Below, one piece after another: positions 10,388 through 24,308 of a stretch of 64,000 bases of DNA; within the stretch, counting starts at the first letter, position 1; each line of letters opens with the position of its first letter. The DNA comes from Channa striata. Lineage: Eukaryota; Chordata; Actinopteri; Anabantiformes; Channidae. The DNA lies in contig CM065186.1 of NCBI GenBank assembly GCA_033026295.1, positions 315,001-379,000 on the forward strand, in the 5' to 3' direction. Below the pieces are notes generated by a model, which was not told the origin of the DNA, searched no databases, and was given only the letters and a program-made list of their open reading frames with translations. The translations under genes and the position numbers were made by a program.

Positions 10388-10409
10388 ATGGGCAATTCCT
10401 CCTTCCCAG
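10388..10409 (+). CDS. srcin1: Tentative first coding exon of srcin1 (MGNSSFP)
   Basis: ATG at 10388 opens MGNSSFP plus one leftover G. Mammalian SRCIN1 begins MGN. If this exon joins the exon at 37501, the leftover G plus GT makes Gly, and the distance from Met to the conserved D-A-E-(F/Y)-P-R motif is the same as in the human protein. The catch is the donor, CCCAG|GCATGT, a GC rather than a GT. GC-AG introns are rare, and the frame hits TAG at 10439 with no in-frame GT donor of the right phase before it. Only one other ATG-GGN-AAY was found upstream of 37501 (17643), and it has no usable donor. If real, intron 1 is about 27 kb. Confidence 0.42.
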
Positions 10410-13400
10410 GCATGTCCCCTCTCTCTCCGTCCATTCTGTAGTTGCAGGTATTTTTAACTTGAGTGCCTTTCTCTGACGTGTTGGGAAACTACCACTGTTT
10501 AACTCTGCTGTCCCTCTGTCCTGCAGTGCATTGCTCTTTGTGCTTTCTGCATGTCTGTCGTTGCCAGCTTGTTTTTGAAAGCTCAAATCAATATTACTCA
10601 TTTCAATGCTTTAAAAATCTCCTGTAGCAGTACTGCAGTAAAATCTGGGACACTTGAGTTGAACCATTTCCTTTTTTTTTTCCCCCTCTCTCTTTTGTAT
10701 TTGCTCCTCATTGATTAACTGTATCCTATCCTATTGGATTAATTAGTTTAAAGTGCTACAGGGTAAATGCATTAGATGTATTTTTTAAAATTAATTTTAT
10801 TGCAGATATTAACCGGATTTGTGGTGCGAGTGTCTGGTGTTGGTTGCGTCTGGCAGAAGCACTTGTTTACTGCCTGTGTGGATGGGAGACTTGATTTCTG
10901 GCTCTGTTTGGTTGGCATTTGGGGCAGCCTGAAAGAGGACTATTGATGGCTTTACAGAGGCTGCTGCTGCTCAGAGATGGAAAGACTGATTCAGGTCCAG
11001 CTTGCTGGTTGCAGTGGTTTTAAGTGTTAGAAGAAGTGATCTCCACAGCCAAATGTAAAGACAAACTAATTTGCATAATACATATTTGCCTCTATGGGTT
11101 TTTTTGTTCTATAATTGAAAATGGTGGGAAAACCGCCCCCCCTTCTTTTTTTTTTAACCCTAACCCCCCTGAAATATTTCCTCTAAGCTGTTTCCCCAAG
11201 TTGTATGTGTTGCACAATGTAAAGTAAAATAGTTCTTTGCAGTTTTGCCTTTGTCTCGTACTTTGTATGTTCATAGAAATACAATAATGTCTACAGCCCA
11301 TTAAGCTTTTTGTGTTACACAAGGAAAACGAGGACATTTACAGACTTCAACTTTGTTTTGGATTATTAAGTGCTAGTTATAATTTTGAACAGTGAATTAG
11401 AAATCTTAGTAGGTATTTCAGTAGTGCAAAATACTTTATTTATACTGTAAACACAAATGCCTTTTTAAATTACCACTGTGTATATATAAAAAAAAAAATT
11501 GTTCAAATATCAATAGTCTCAGACTCAACAGACTTACTTCCTGTATTTCTGTGATTTGGTTTAGAGTTCAGGAGCAGGATGCACAAACTGGATCTGCACA
11601 CTGATGTCGGTTGCCAGAGTGAAAAATGAAGGTCTTCACTTTGCTTTAATCACTATTGATTTACATGATACCCTCCTCTCTTCATGCTACAACAGACTCA
11701 CTCTGCACAAATCTGTCTGAATAAGAGAAGTCAAGAGTCGTGAACATGGCAGGAGACAGGATTGGAAAAATACCAGCTATCTTAAAATTCAGTTCGATAT
11801 GAGGCCTGCCACATTCTGCACTTCTCACTTGGAAATCGCTTCGGATTAAATCTGAACACAGCGTTTTGAAACACAGAATATGGAGTTGCCCTTGAACCTC
11901 TCAAAATGATCTCTTTGTGCCGCATAACTGTGTGAATCATGTCATCTCAGTGACATGCCAGGGCCCTCCCCAGCTCCCCAGGAGGGTTTGATGGGGGGGT
12001 GGGTGGTGGTGGGTAGCAGATCAAGTGTGTTTGAATCATAAGTGACTGGGGAGCAAAAGAGAAAGCGACAGGGTGGAAGATCTGTTAGAGAGCTGAGAAG
12101 CGGCAGCCAAACGGCAGTTTTCCCATGTCAGCCTGATCAAACTTGTTGACATGTGGAAGGAGATGGAAGAGAAGAAAGAGATGAAGGGCAGAGAGAAGGT
12201 GCCAGCTTCACAGCACTGATGGATGCAGTGCCACTGAGCCATCAGGTGAGGCTGAGCCGCCAGATAGTATTGACTCAAGATGTCTGCTTCGCACTCTGAC
12301 ATTCAGAGACTGATCCTTTCTCGTTCTTAATGTCGTTTCCTTTGATGACTTTCATGACTCAACGTTTCCAAGAAATTCGGTTTTGTGCCCTAAGACTGCA
12401 TATAACCAAATGCAGATTTTTGCACAAGGGACTTGATAGTTTTGGTCAGTTGTGAAGAAAACGTTCAAGTTTTAACAGATGAATGACTTATTTTTTATTT
12501 TAAAAGCATTTCTACTAAAACTTCTTGGATAACAATGTGACATGCTGACACAGCGTTATCTTTACCATCATACCAGTACTGCACACTTAGACAACGGACT
12601 TATCAATTGAAAATCAAATATTTAAAGTTAATTTGCAAGTTCTAACGAATCATTTACTGCCTCTGGCTTATTCAGTGTCACAATTGGATGCATTTCTCAT
12701 TCTTGCATGATGCCATATTTTTTTAACTCTTGTTCAGCATGCCACCTTCAGCTTAAAAAAGTAATGAGCTAAACTCCTCGCAGTTTACCACCGATTAAAG
12801 AAATTCTATAAAATCACGATTTAAAGTAGTTAAATTTCCCACGAGACTTTATTTTGACAATTTTTTTTCATACATGGCTGCTAAGAATTTTACATTTTTA
12901 GTTCACTGTGCTGCAATACACACCCAGCTATGAACCACCGAAAATAGCGGGGCAGAGAAAATCTGGTATGAGAAATTATCCTTTTAGAAATATGTAGACC
13001 TAACAACATTAATTTCTCAGGGTTTAAGAATACAGGCTTGGATGAGGTCGTTGATGTTCATTTACAGCATTTAATTTGTAGGTTAAGAGTTTCAGTACTG
13101 TTGACTTTTTCACCATTCTGCTAACTAGACCAGGTGTCACTTGCATGTGTGTACTTTACCTGAACCATGTTTAGGGTCTTTTTTGTTTGAAACTTGTGAC
13201 GTGAGACATAACAGACAAGACTGAGCTCAGTGTTTGGATGAACCAGTTTTTCCAATGCATCGGACAATGTATTTATTGCATAAATTACCTGCAGGTTTGA
13301 CACATCTGTATAAGACCATGAGAAGAAGTTGACTTGTAGTTATCCTTTTAAACCAGTAATTGCATCTTTTCACACCCTTATGTGGACTCGGATACATATT

Positions 13401-16400
13401 ATTTTAGATATTTTAATGGTGCAGATGTGTATTATTACTATTATAATAGTAGTGTATCATTTATTTTTTTATTATTATTTACAGCATGCTCTTTTCACTG
13501 CAGCTTCTTGTTATTTGGTCTAATTGCTTGCTACGTCATCATTATGCTGCCAGTGCGTTTCACTGAATTATTTATTGGTTGTAGTTATCCTTGAGTTTAT
13601 TTGGGCCAAGGTCTAGCTCTTCTTGGATCAATTCTCCTTTCTGAAAATTTCCCACTGACTGGTTTTGGGTTTGGTCTTGGACATAATTGCAAAAAAAGTG
13701 ATAGAGGTTTAAGTAGCAAGTCATGTTTAGGGCCATTTGGAAAATCACTGTAAAGCAAGTAAAGCAAGGGAGAGACTGACTTGAATCTCTTACGAGCTGT
13801 CCTCAGACTGCTACCGTGCAGGAAAACACATGTGACTTAACAGTATTCCAGCTCATGTAGCTACAGTTTGCCTGTTTTTCTTTTGTAATACGCCAACCTT
13901 TTATACCTTTAGGCTTGTGTTCCTGTTGCAGAATCAAGCAATGGACAATTGAACTAATGCAGATTTATATGTGACAACTTTAGAAAACAAATCGAGAATA
14001 ACTTTAATTGGAGAATATGTCCGCTGCTGATGTCGTGAAGCATACAAGAAGAATAAAAATCTGGCAATAAAAAGTAGGAATGGCTGATAAAAATAAAGCA
14101 CCCTTTTGTTTTTAGTTAGGGTCTGTGTCGTCAGTATTTCAGTCTTTAGACTGCCCACATAAAGTGGACGAAAAATGGAAGAAATAAAGTGAGGAGAAGT
14201 GGTGGTTGCTGCTGTAATATATCAGCTTAATTGCAAAGCACTGTCACGTTTCTCTCAGTAGCAGCCATTGCCATTTTCTTCTCCTGTTGACAGTAGCTGG
14301 ACATAAAGTGCTGCTAATGACCTCTGGTCCTCTAATGTGGACACCCTGCCAGTGATGTACTCTCATTTAAACTCCTGCACCAGTAAAGGGCTACATGTTA
14401 GAGGCATCCTTCACCATTTTCACACCAATTATGCACATTTTTAAGATGAGCATATACACATGAACTCACACAGCATCCTTATCATTAGCCAATAGCTACC
14501 TAATTGATCCCTGCTGCGGAGAATGAGCCTGCAGGACTTTCATTACGATAGAGGTGTAGTGTGTGGTGGTGTGATATTTCGCAATTTTTTTTCACATTTG
14601 TGTATCTGAGGCTGTTGTGCTGTATTGTAAAGGTATATTCAAAATATAGGGCTAGGTCTTCATCTTCCTGTTGACAAATCAATTACATAAGACCAAGAAA
14701 AACAGCAAATGGCCAAACCTGAGATGATGGAACTAGTGAATTTGGGATGTGTAAAAATAGTTTCAATTAATAATTGGTTATTTTTAGGGATGAGCATTAG
14801 AATTATTGTTCGCGGTTGAATAATCTAGATCTTTTAAGTCCATTATGTGAATAATTATGATGCAGGTCATGTAGCCATGTAAGATCACTTCATCCTGCAT
14901 AGTGCTTAATTTTGTTTGAGTAAAATAATGCCACACTTTGCTGAGACTCTGATTGCATTTCTCGTGCAACACAAAACTTTTGGTGAGTTCCATGTAAAGG
15001 TTAAATCAAAAGATTTATTTTACAGAAGAAGAAGTTAGAACAGACAGTCGATAGCAGCCAAATAACTTTTACTAATTTTTTTTTAACTTTTACTAATCGT
15101 TAAAACCTCATTACAACACAGATTGTCTCTGTGCTGATTTCTTGGTAATCACTTGTGGTAAACTATTATGACACTAAATACTGACACATTATAATATAGA
15201 ATATGATTATAGTGTAAGGCAAGAGACACATAGAGAGACATTGTGGTTCCAGAAAATGTATTACAAAATATATTACAAAGTTATTGTAACGTGGGGAAGC
15301 CAGAGTGAAGAATTATGTATTTCTGGGTTGTTTTTTCTCACCAGAGCTGTCAGAAGTGAATCACATTGTAGCAGGAAGGAGACCCAGAAATAGGTGCCTG
15401 ATGGAGACTCCTAAGCGCAAATGGTTATTTTTAAATTACTTTATATTGAACAATATTAGACTTCTAAAAATGCCTGCTGTGTTGGCATGCCAGTGAATTT
15501 TTAGCATGCCAGCCCTGCCATGTTTCTATTATAGGGAAAACCCTCTATGAAATAATTTATTATTTATGCACATCCATAGTTATCGGAAATGTTTGTTTCT
15601 TTGATGTCAATATTTAGGAACAGAAACTCTGCAGCTGAAATCTTCAAAATCCGAGCATTTGATCCTTGGAATTGTGAGAGCTGCAGCCAGTGAAAGACTG
15701 AAACCATCTCCTCTGATCCGGATGGATTGTAGAGCACTGTAAAACAGGCAGAGGTGTTGCATTGACTGCACCAACAGATGGGGAAGGTATTTAGAATTGT
15801 CATGGTGTTGTGGATTGTGCTGTGTCTGTCAGTGCTAAGTTACTTCAAGGTTTTGTTGTTCCAGTTTCATATTCTGCTGTTTCTAGGGCAGAGGGACTGA
15901 CATGACAGAAATGCATTATTTGGACAACTTCTTTGAAAGACTGAATCAAATATTCATTTAGTTTTCTCTTTTGATTAATAGCTTATTCCATTATAAGAGA
16001 TTAGTATGTCAGGAATATCTCAGTCTAGCAGATGGCATTACTGTCACACATAAGGGCACAAAACAGCTTCCAGTACATGCACAGTCACAGGTAGAAAGTG
16101 TCTGACACGAGAGATCAGCAGCAGTGCTGTTTTCTTCTGTCTTCTGAAAGGCTGGTAAAATGCTGCCCCAATATTCTTTTCATGTAGCCGCTTAATATCC
16201 AGTTTTATATTACATGACATTATGCATGCTCTGTGTAATTGACTGTTGATCTGATGTCATTTTGACCTACTGTTTATAGTGTTTATGTATTTAGACCTGC
16301 AAAGTAACTAAGTCTACATGTGGTGTTCTGCCGCTTTAGGGTCTTGAGATAATTTCAGATTTATTACATTTGGGTGTGCGTGCATTGATCCTACTTGCCT

Positions 16401-17696
16401 GTGCAGTAAATTTATCAGAAAATCAGCTTAATGCATATTAAACTAAACATTTCCTCTCCAGACAACAAAAGCTGTCATTATTTTCATAGGGGCACCAAAC
16501 CAGCTTCAAGCCTTCTTTCTTTCAAGGATTGGGAGTCTTCTAAACTTTAGGCTGGATCTAACTTACTACTCTTAACTGGATCCTAACTCAGCTTCTTTCA
16601 TCTAACTAATTTCTGTGTTTGCAACTTTATAATCTTACATTTTCTTAGCCCGCCACATCATACGTTTTTGTTTTGTTTGTTTTTTTAATGCTTGTTCTTT
16701 GGTAAATATTTACTGTTTAATAACAAGCCATTGAGCCTACTTTTTTATTTTTTAATTTTTTAAACATCCTCTTTATTTGTCCTTGCCAAAGTGATGTTGT
16801 GGCCAAATATTAAACTCTGTTGCCATTATCTGGACATCAAGCAAGTAGGTGCTCTAGAGCTTCCAAAAAGTCTGGAGAACAGCCCCGAGAGCCTTAATAG
16901 AACTCGAACCCCTGAACTGGCCCAGTTCAGAATCCGTGACACTAACAAGTAGACAAACAAACTCTGTTACATAATTAGCCATCCCCAACTGTGTAGTGTG
17001 TGATTCGTATAATATTTCAGTCACCTGCATTTATCTTAGCTATTAGATCTATGAATCTTCATATAGATATCCAGTCGTGTTTATTTGTGTGGTTGTAGAA
17101 GACAGTTTAGACTTCCAGTAGCCACAGCTGGTCAATAATGTTAAACAAGGACATTAATAAAAAGGAAAGTATTCCTTGAATTTTGTCACTGAAGCAATAG
17201 CACAAAGCTAGCCTGGTGCTAACACTAGGCGCTGTTATTTCCTGCTATTACAGACACTCAACATTTATTCAAACACTAAAATCATATGCAATTTTTGGTC
17301 TACCTTTTATGCATCTTGATTGATCTTGTATTTAAATATTTGTAATGTGTGCAAGCTTTTTTTTATTTCTATGTGCGCTATGACAACTCTAACTTCCTCC
17401 TGCTCTTTATCTCATAAGCTAGCGTGACAGCTTTGACATGTGTCCTCTGAAAGCAAACGAAACAAATGGCACTGATGACTAAATTACAGTGAGCACTAGG
17501 TAACCAGCTACTTATTAAATTATTATACATAACAGTCCTTCTGAAACCCCTAGTCAGACACTCCAATAAAAAGCTTCTGTCCACTGGAATAATGGGGTAA
17601 CTGTAATGAGAAGAGAGGACGCTGGGCGGGAGAAACTAAGGATGGGCAATGGAGACAAGTTTTATCACACTAGTTAATATAGATAAATGTACACTT

Positions 17697-17950
17697 GCTT
17701 CAGAAAGTATTCAGACCCACTTACTTTCTGCTTGTTTGGGTTGTAAATTAAAAACAACTTAAAGGTGCATTTTGTTTGCTCACCCAGGACCTGACTGTAA
17801 GAGACAAGAACCAGCAAAAGAATGGGCAGTAACACTCCAGTTAGGCCTTTATGGTCAATTAGTTAGACAGAAGCTATAGCTTGGAGTTCGCCAACAACAT
17901 TTCAATGATTCAGAGACCATGAGGACCAAGATTGGTGGCGGGCATTATGA
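17697..17950 (+). mobile_element. Decayed Tc1/mariner transposon fragment
   Basis: Begins cttcagaaagtattcagacc, a phrase typical of terminal repeats of fish Tc1-type elements. It then continues into remnants matching the middle of a Tc1 transposase gene: gacagaagc, cttggagttcgccaacaaca and tcagagaccatgaggaccaa. The frame is broken and the catalytic region is missing, so it cannot move by itself. Confidence 0.65.
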
Positions 17951-20351
17951 ATTGTATAAGTTCATCAAATGTTTGTGCATTTACATTTTGACAGCCTAGT
18001 GACAATTTTATGTATATAGCACCCAAAGTGGGCTATCAAAGGTCCTGATTCTGAACTACAATTTGAGTTATTGATCTACTGTATTGACATGTTATCATTT
18101 TACATGGACTGATTTAAGTAGTGATGCAAGATCAGCGGCTGCTTTTACTGGTAAAGATGTCTCTCACTGTTTTGAGAAATTTTAGGACTACAGAGACACT
18201 TGCATAAGTTCTAGAGTCTGATACTTCTTAATGCATAAATACAATTTTTGATTAGGTCGCAGCATTCAGAGCTGAGCGATACCTCTTACTTTATATAGAC
18301 AATCTTTGGCACAAGCAGTGGTCTTGTGGCGATGCCTGTTTCTACACAAACATTCTGAGAGCACATTGTTTTTATCCAGCCTTCAATTTAAATGATGGAA
18401 TTATAATTGGTGGTGTTCTTAGCTACTGTTTGACAGTTTAAGAAGTCTACATGCCTGAGCAAGGGAAGTAGTCTCTAGCGAATTGTGACTTAGTCTTAGA
18501 GAGTACAATTTGATTGCCAGATAAATGTACTTCGGTGACCTGCCCAGGTATATTGTAAGTCTAGGAAACCCTGACCTATGCTGATTTGCAGCCCCGTAGA
18601 TTAAGAATATAAAAAAATCAACAGAAATGCTAATGTCTTTAATTTTTTTTAGTATAAATCCTTTCATCTACTCTGGGAGCAGTCAGCTCAAATAAATGTC
18701 CATCCACTAGAATCCTTTTTTTATTTTTTTTAAACCATGGATCAGCATTATGGACTTAACAAAGCAGCCTTGTGTTTTGTGTCTGAGGTTGTAACACTGG
18801 ACTATGGTTTATTGCTGTTTGCATCGCTGCTTGTGTCAGTGGAGGGAACATTGCTACTGTGAGGTAGTAAACATTCGCACCATCCATGGTTTAGCATGCT
18901 AATAAAACAGGTTTGTGGTATTTCTTTTTGTTCTGGACAGATTTACTGTAATGCATAACAGATGTTTAGCTTGCTAGACTAGCAAAATACAGCTACATCT
19001 GACATTAACTAACCTTGTTTATCATTTAAGTTCTTTGCAGTTATATTGTTGCATTTCTTTCCCTTTGCTGCTATTGACTTGCTTTAGGAAAAAGGTCAGG
19101 GCACTATGGACATGCTCGCTTTTCAATAATGCCTAGTTGTTATAAAGCCTTGGACTGAATGAAAGTTGTTTTTAGATAAGAGTTTCAGGACAAAAAAAGG
19201 TTCCTTCTGAACGTGTGTTTTGGGAAGTTGTACTGTTTATTGAGTTAAGAGAAGACGAAGCAGGTTTCTCTGAGAGAAAGATGGTTATAAGAAAATGTGA
19301 TATAATCAGCAAAATGGTTTTTTGCTGTACCATAAGGTCGCCTCCATTCGTCTCGCTCCATGTCTTGCACACAGACACAGTTGCAAACTCTCTTCCTCCA
19401 CAACACACACAAATTCCCAGACCGTGGGATCTCATCTCTGTGCAGCTCTCGCTTTCCTCAGCAGCCCAGCAGAATGATTTCATTGGGATGACAAGTGTGC
19501 CTCTCCCTCCATATTTCTGCCACCCGGGCCCTAAGCCTAGATCCAAAGGCAGTCTGCAATAATATAGGGGTCTTTGTTCCCCCCTCTTCCCTCCTTGTGT
19601 CTTCATCTACCCTATCTGATTTTAGCTCTGCTGAAAGTAGCATTTTCTTCCTATCACAACATCACTAATACTGATTTACCTTTTTCCTCTCTTCCCCTTC
19701 CCATCCCTCTGCACTTCTCTCGTCCACTAAGCAGAAAAATGGGTCCAAGCGCCCTTGTGGGCTATTATGTATTTGAGCTATTTATATCAATAATTGACTA
19801 GTGGGGGTAAATATGATGGTGATGGGTGTGATGCTGATACATTCTGCAAATTTGATATCAGCTGGGTTCTCGTTCCCACCTCGCAGCCATCTCGGTGATG
19901 CAAAAGGTTTGACGTTTTGAAGCACTCTAGCATCATGGAGACACACAGTCGGGCGAGTGTGTGGGTGGGGAAAAACACTCGGTCTAAATTAGGAATCGGC
20001 AGTGTTTTGAGTGGGCATGAAGGAGGAGGAAATTGGTCTAAACATGCACAGATGCACATTATAGAAATAGACACATGCAGATAGATGTGGATGTGTAAGC
20101 CCAGTTGGAGGAAGTAAACATTTTAACATCACAACCAATTTGTTCTGTATGGTGCTGATTGGCTCTGCAGCAGTGAGTTGCAGTGAAAGTGACTGACATG
20201 AATAGGCTGCATACTGTGTATCCGGAGCACAAGTAGTGAGGATGTCGTACACTAATCCAACTGCCATGACATCCTCATTTGGCGACAGTGCGTAAAAAAC
20301 AAAAAACAAAAAACTGGCATTTATAGGAAGGACATTGGAAGGTTAGTCTGA

Positions 20352-20414
<63 letters not shown>
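20352..20414. repeat. (ATT)21 microsatellite
   Basis: Sixty-three bases of uninterrupted trinucleotide repeat. On the minus strand it reads as a run of isoleucine codons in an artefactual frame. Confidence 0.97.
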
Positions 20415-23400
20415 TTATGAGTGGGGACTGCTACCACAGTACATAGGTCAGTGGGAATTAGTTTGTGGTTCATGCTGTTAAAATACCAGCAAGCCTGAAA
20501 ATTTATTAGGCATTGTGGCAAGAGGATAGTAGAGATTCTGATAGTCAGAGAATGTTTATTTCTAATGCAATCTCTGGTTGGTAAAACGGTCAAAAAAGTT
20601 AAAGTGAATATTTATAAGATGTATTTATGGGGTGCAAATAGTTTCTCCTGTATGTCTCAATGAAAGCCCTTAGTGATATTCCCTTTCTAACGGGCTATTT
20701 ATGCTGATGATATATGCAACAGGATATTCCTGCTAATCCTGACAGTTATTACAGACAATGTTTAACCTTGCTATTTTTGTAAATATTGCTTTATTCAAAA
20801 AAATTAATTGAGGCCAGCAAACTGGAAATTACCATGGGTAGTCTGATATATCAGATTCAAACAAATTAAAGATTAAAATATAGTTTAAATTCCCTTATGT
20901 GTGGATTTGGTTTAACAGCACAAAATCATATGTCAGACCTAATGTCACTGCTCTGCATTGTAAATATTACTTGCATCCACTTTCAGGCTGCTTGCACAAA
21001 CACCTGCAGAGCAAAGAGCAGGTAAGAGAAATGTGCATTTCAGTTGTGCTGATACAGAGCTCTTCCTGGAGGGTTTAGTCAAGTTGTGACAGTGTCTGAT
21101 TGTGTTTGAGAACGTAATGATCAGAAAAGGACGTTTGATTTCTCAGATTTACGTATTGTCGCCAAAGCCGCTCCCAATCGCCATTCCCTCGCTATGTTGC
21201 TCCTCGCCGAGCTGAGGAGGAGGGACCAATTAAATGGAATTTCCAAACATTATGGTTGAACAATCTATTTCCTGACAGGTTTTGGACAGAAGCATTAGAT
21301 GTTTGCGTGAAGACATTTCAAGCTTAAGCAGCCTCTGCATAGAGCAGCATTAAGCACGGGTGTCTCTCTTCCCACAAACGATGGATAGGAATGTCTATGC
21401 ATGGACCACAATTTAGGACAAAATAATACAGCTACATTTGTAACTATATGATTCAGGGCCAAGATGATTCAGCTGCCTTAAACTAAACATTAATTTGTGT
21501 TTTGCAGTTGTGAAAGTAATTAGATTCAAATACTATTTCCTTTTTACTTAACTACCATTTGGGGAGAAATAGTGTGTGACTTACTCCACTACATTTGACA
21601 GATATACGTTTCAGATGCAGACCTAGTATACTTGGGTTTAAGATCTGAGTAATTCTCTAATCATCCGTGTTTGGACAGAAAAGAAAACATGAAGTTTTCA
21701 ACGACGGTAAACAGTGGTGACTCTGCACAGTACGTTGTCAGCATGCTGCTTCACCTCCATCACATAGTGCTGGGAGGAGTTTTTCAAAAGCTGTAGACAT
21801 GCTACTGTGTAATGAGAACTACGTTTTTGTGAGGCAACATCATGAATTCTACTTTTTTTTTTTTTAAGTGACAGGATTGGTTTTTGTCAGCCATATTGAT
21901 TTCAGTTTTTTATTTGTGGCGGCGTACAAATATTCCACTTATAGACTATGTCTTTCAAATGGATCATCCAAAAAAATAATTGTTGGCTTCAGCCTTAGTA
22001 ACATTAGTGTCTGTTTCCAGGAAAAAAATTATCATGGTTTTACTGAATATTCTATAATGTCAATTGGTGAGTTAACAAATATTTCATCAGTAGAAAGTCC
22101 TGGGTGGTTCATCCCAAATCTTTTGGACAGTTTGAAATTATGACCTTACAAGGTGGGAGTGTGTGTGGTTGCAGACCAAACTGGGACAGACTTCTTCTCT
22201 GGGACGTGGCCTATGCTATCATTAAGATTTCCTTCATGGGGGGAATGTTGTGTTAAACGGGTTTAACATGAAACAGGAACCACACCACAAATAACATCAG
22301 TGAACAAGGGTGTGCTCACACTCCTATGCATATAGTGTAGTTTCAAAGGTAGAATAAATTATGCCAGGAAAGGTTTAGCTATCCTTCAAGCTCTTTTTAA
22401 ACTACGCTCAACACAGGAATGAAATCTATTATTAGGAGATGAGTTTCTTAGAGTTTCTCTGCGGTGTGGCTAGGTTCAGCCCTGGAGAGGGTGCCAGTCC
22501 AGACATCCAGAGGGGACTTGGAGTAAAGCCACTGCTACTTTGGTTTGAAAGGACCCCTTGGTGCTCATCCATACTTCACATCTGACCTAGGAACAGTGTA
22601 GGATGTCCACTGCAGAAAACGTTGGGGGGCAGGGGGGTGTTACGATTACCCAGCTGTAGCTGTTTTTTAGATACGTTGAAGATGATAGATTGGTTATTTA
22701 CACATGTATCTATCTGTCCAAGTAGTTTGAAACACAAATGTATTTAATTTTAAGAGAAGATTAAGAGAACAAGGACGTATTTTTTGTTTGGAATTAAATA
22801 GCACTTTAATTACAAAAGATTCAAATTCAATTTTCTGGCTATTCAGTAACATTATCACATTCCTGAATTTACTATTAAAAACCTGCCTCACTAACTGATC
22901 AGTTAAACAACTTATTTTAATCCCTGAAGTGACCTGGCTTTTTATCACTCTCACATTGCAACTTTGCAAAGTTGTTGGATTCATCCTAAGGTAACAAGTA
23001 CATTATGAAATCTCAGAAATCTAGAGATTATCACAAAACGTAGGCTGTTCAGTCTCAATAAACATGAAGCATGTGGCCTGTTTTACATCTACTGCCAGAC
23101 ATTTCCAGATGGGATAAATGATGGTCTGAGTCACTAACTACATTTGCATAGCACATCTCCATGTGTTGCCAGAAATGAGCGCACAAAACTTCATACGCAG
23201 CTGAAGCCACTGCACAAATAAGCCTGACTGTGTACTGTCTCAGTGCCGTATTATGACTTTGTAAATGTCTGTATAAACTCTGAACACTCGTGTCTCATTA
23301 GCATAGCTGGAATAATGATCTAAATGCTAAGGAGTCACTGTGACACAAACAGCATGGATATGGGGCCATCGTGAAGACTTGAATACGGGGACAGAGTGGG

Positions 23401-23783
23401 GAAAAGGCAGGATGGAGTTGTAGCAGTCATTGAGGGCAATCCTGCTCTCTGCAATTCTGGCTTATCTGCTGCAAGGTGGAAGCATGGGGAGGGTAGTTCA
23501 GCTTGGGGCTCATGTGCAAAGTCGAGATACAGAACAAGAAGGAAGTGGAGGGAGCGCAAGGAAAAGATAGAGCTGGTTCATTTGCAGCTCGTCCCCGTAG
23601 ACTGGAAAGGATTATACTCTCTGAGAAGGAAGGAGGGAGAGGGAGATGCACAGGCTCTGTCTTAGCACACACTGAGTACCCTGCCTCCAATCTTATACAC
23701 TGCATTGTGCACTCTCCCCATCTCCTCAACGGCACTCACCCTGCCTCACACACACACGTGCAGACACAACCACAGCATTGCCA

Positions 23784-23834
23784 TGACTCTCGGGCAGAGG
23801 GGGAAAACCATCCTGCACAGGACCACAAGCCAGG
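23784..23834 (+). other. Possible alternative 5' exon (ATG plus donor), phase-incompatible with srcin1
   Basis: ATG in good context (gccATGA) encodes MTLGQRGKTILHRTTSQ and runs directly into CCAG|GTACGA, a good donor. Upstream is a purine-rich then CA-rich leader. The exon ends in phase 0, whereas the srcin1 exon at 37501 needs phase 1. Splicing the two would give a stop within nine codons. It could be a noncoding or alternative leader, or chance. Confidence 0.15.
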
Positions 23835-24284
23835 TACGATTTTTGACATTAATTTCTGCAACCTGCCACATTTTGCAGCAGCAGATTTCTTTTTTTTTTT
23901 TTTCCCTGGGTTGTCGCTGTAGTGATCCAGCCCCTCATTCTCTGCAGAAGACGTTTGCAGGCTGCATGCACCAAGATTATCTGGCTTCTATGCATAGCCC
24001 CAAGAGAACTTAAAAAAATAAGAGCGGGAGAGGAGTCAGAGAATAGCAGAAATGGGGGGATTTGTAAGAGGAAAGAGGAGAAAAGCCAAATTGAGCAGTG
24101 TTTGTCAGGTAGGGCAAGGAAAGTATGCGGCAGGCGGCCAGCTAACCTGGCCTGATCTTCACGTAAAAAGCAGGCGCATTCCTTTTCACTCCTAGTCAAC
24201 AGTAAGTGGGACCCTGTTCACAAAGACAGCCCCTGTCAAAAAGTGTCCTCAAAAGGCACATTTAACCCCCTGAACTGGTGGTCC

Positions 24285-24308
24285 CTCTCTCTCTCTCTCT
24301 CTCTCTCT
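24285..24308. repeat. (CT)12 microsatellite
   Basis: Pure CT dinucleotides, continued by an imperfect pyrimidine run to about 24323. Confidence 0.95.

Noticed and set aside
10194..10601. 135-codon open frame on the minus strand
   Set aside because: It is the complement of the purine-rich candidate 5' UTR; Leu/Phe/Ser-rich low-complexity product.
16890..16960. tRNA-like words (cgaacccctgaactggccc)
   Set aside because: No cloverleaf can be drawn and no A box lies at the right distance.
17643..17680. Second ATG-GGC-AAT in intron 1 with a good start context
   Set aside because: Stops after 11 codons and has no donor of the phase needed for the exon at 37501.
19172..19606. 144-codon open frame on the minus strand
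   Set aside because: No recognisable domain and no conserved neighbours; it overlaps another long frame on the + strand.
22440..22570. Possible LINE-related phrase (gacttggagtaaagccactg)
   Set aside because: Faintly like a common fish repeat, but too diverged to support.
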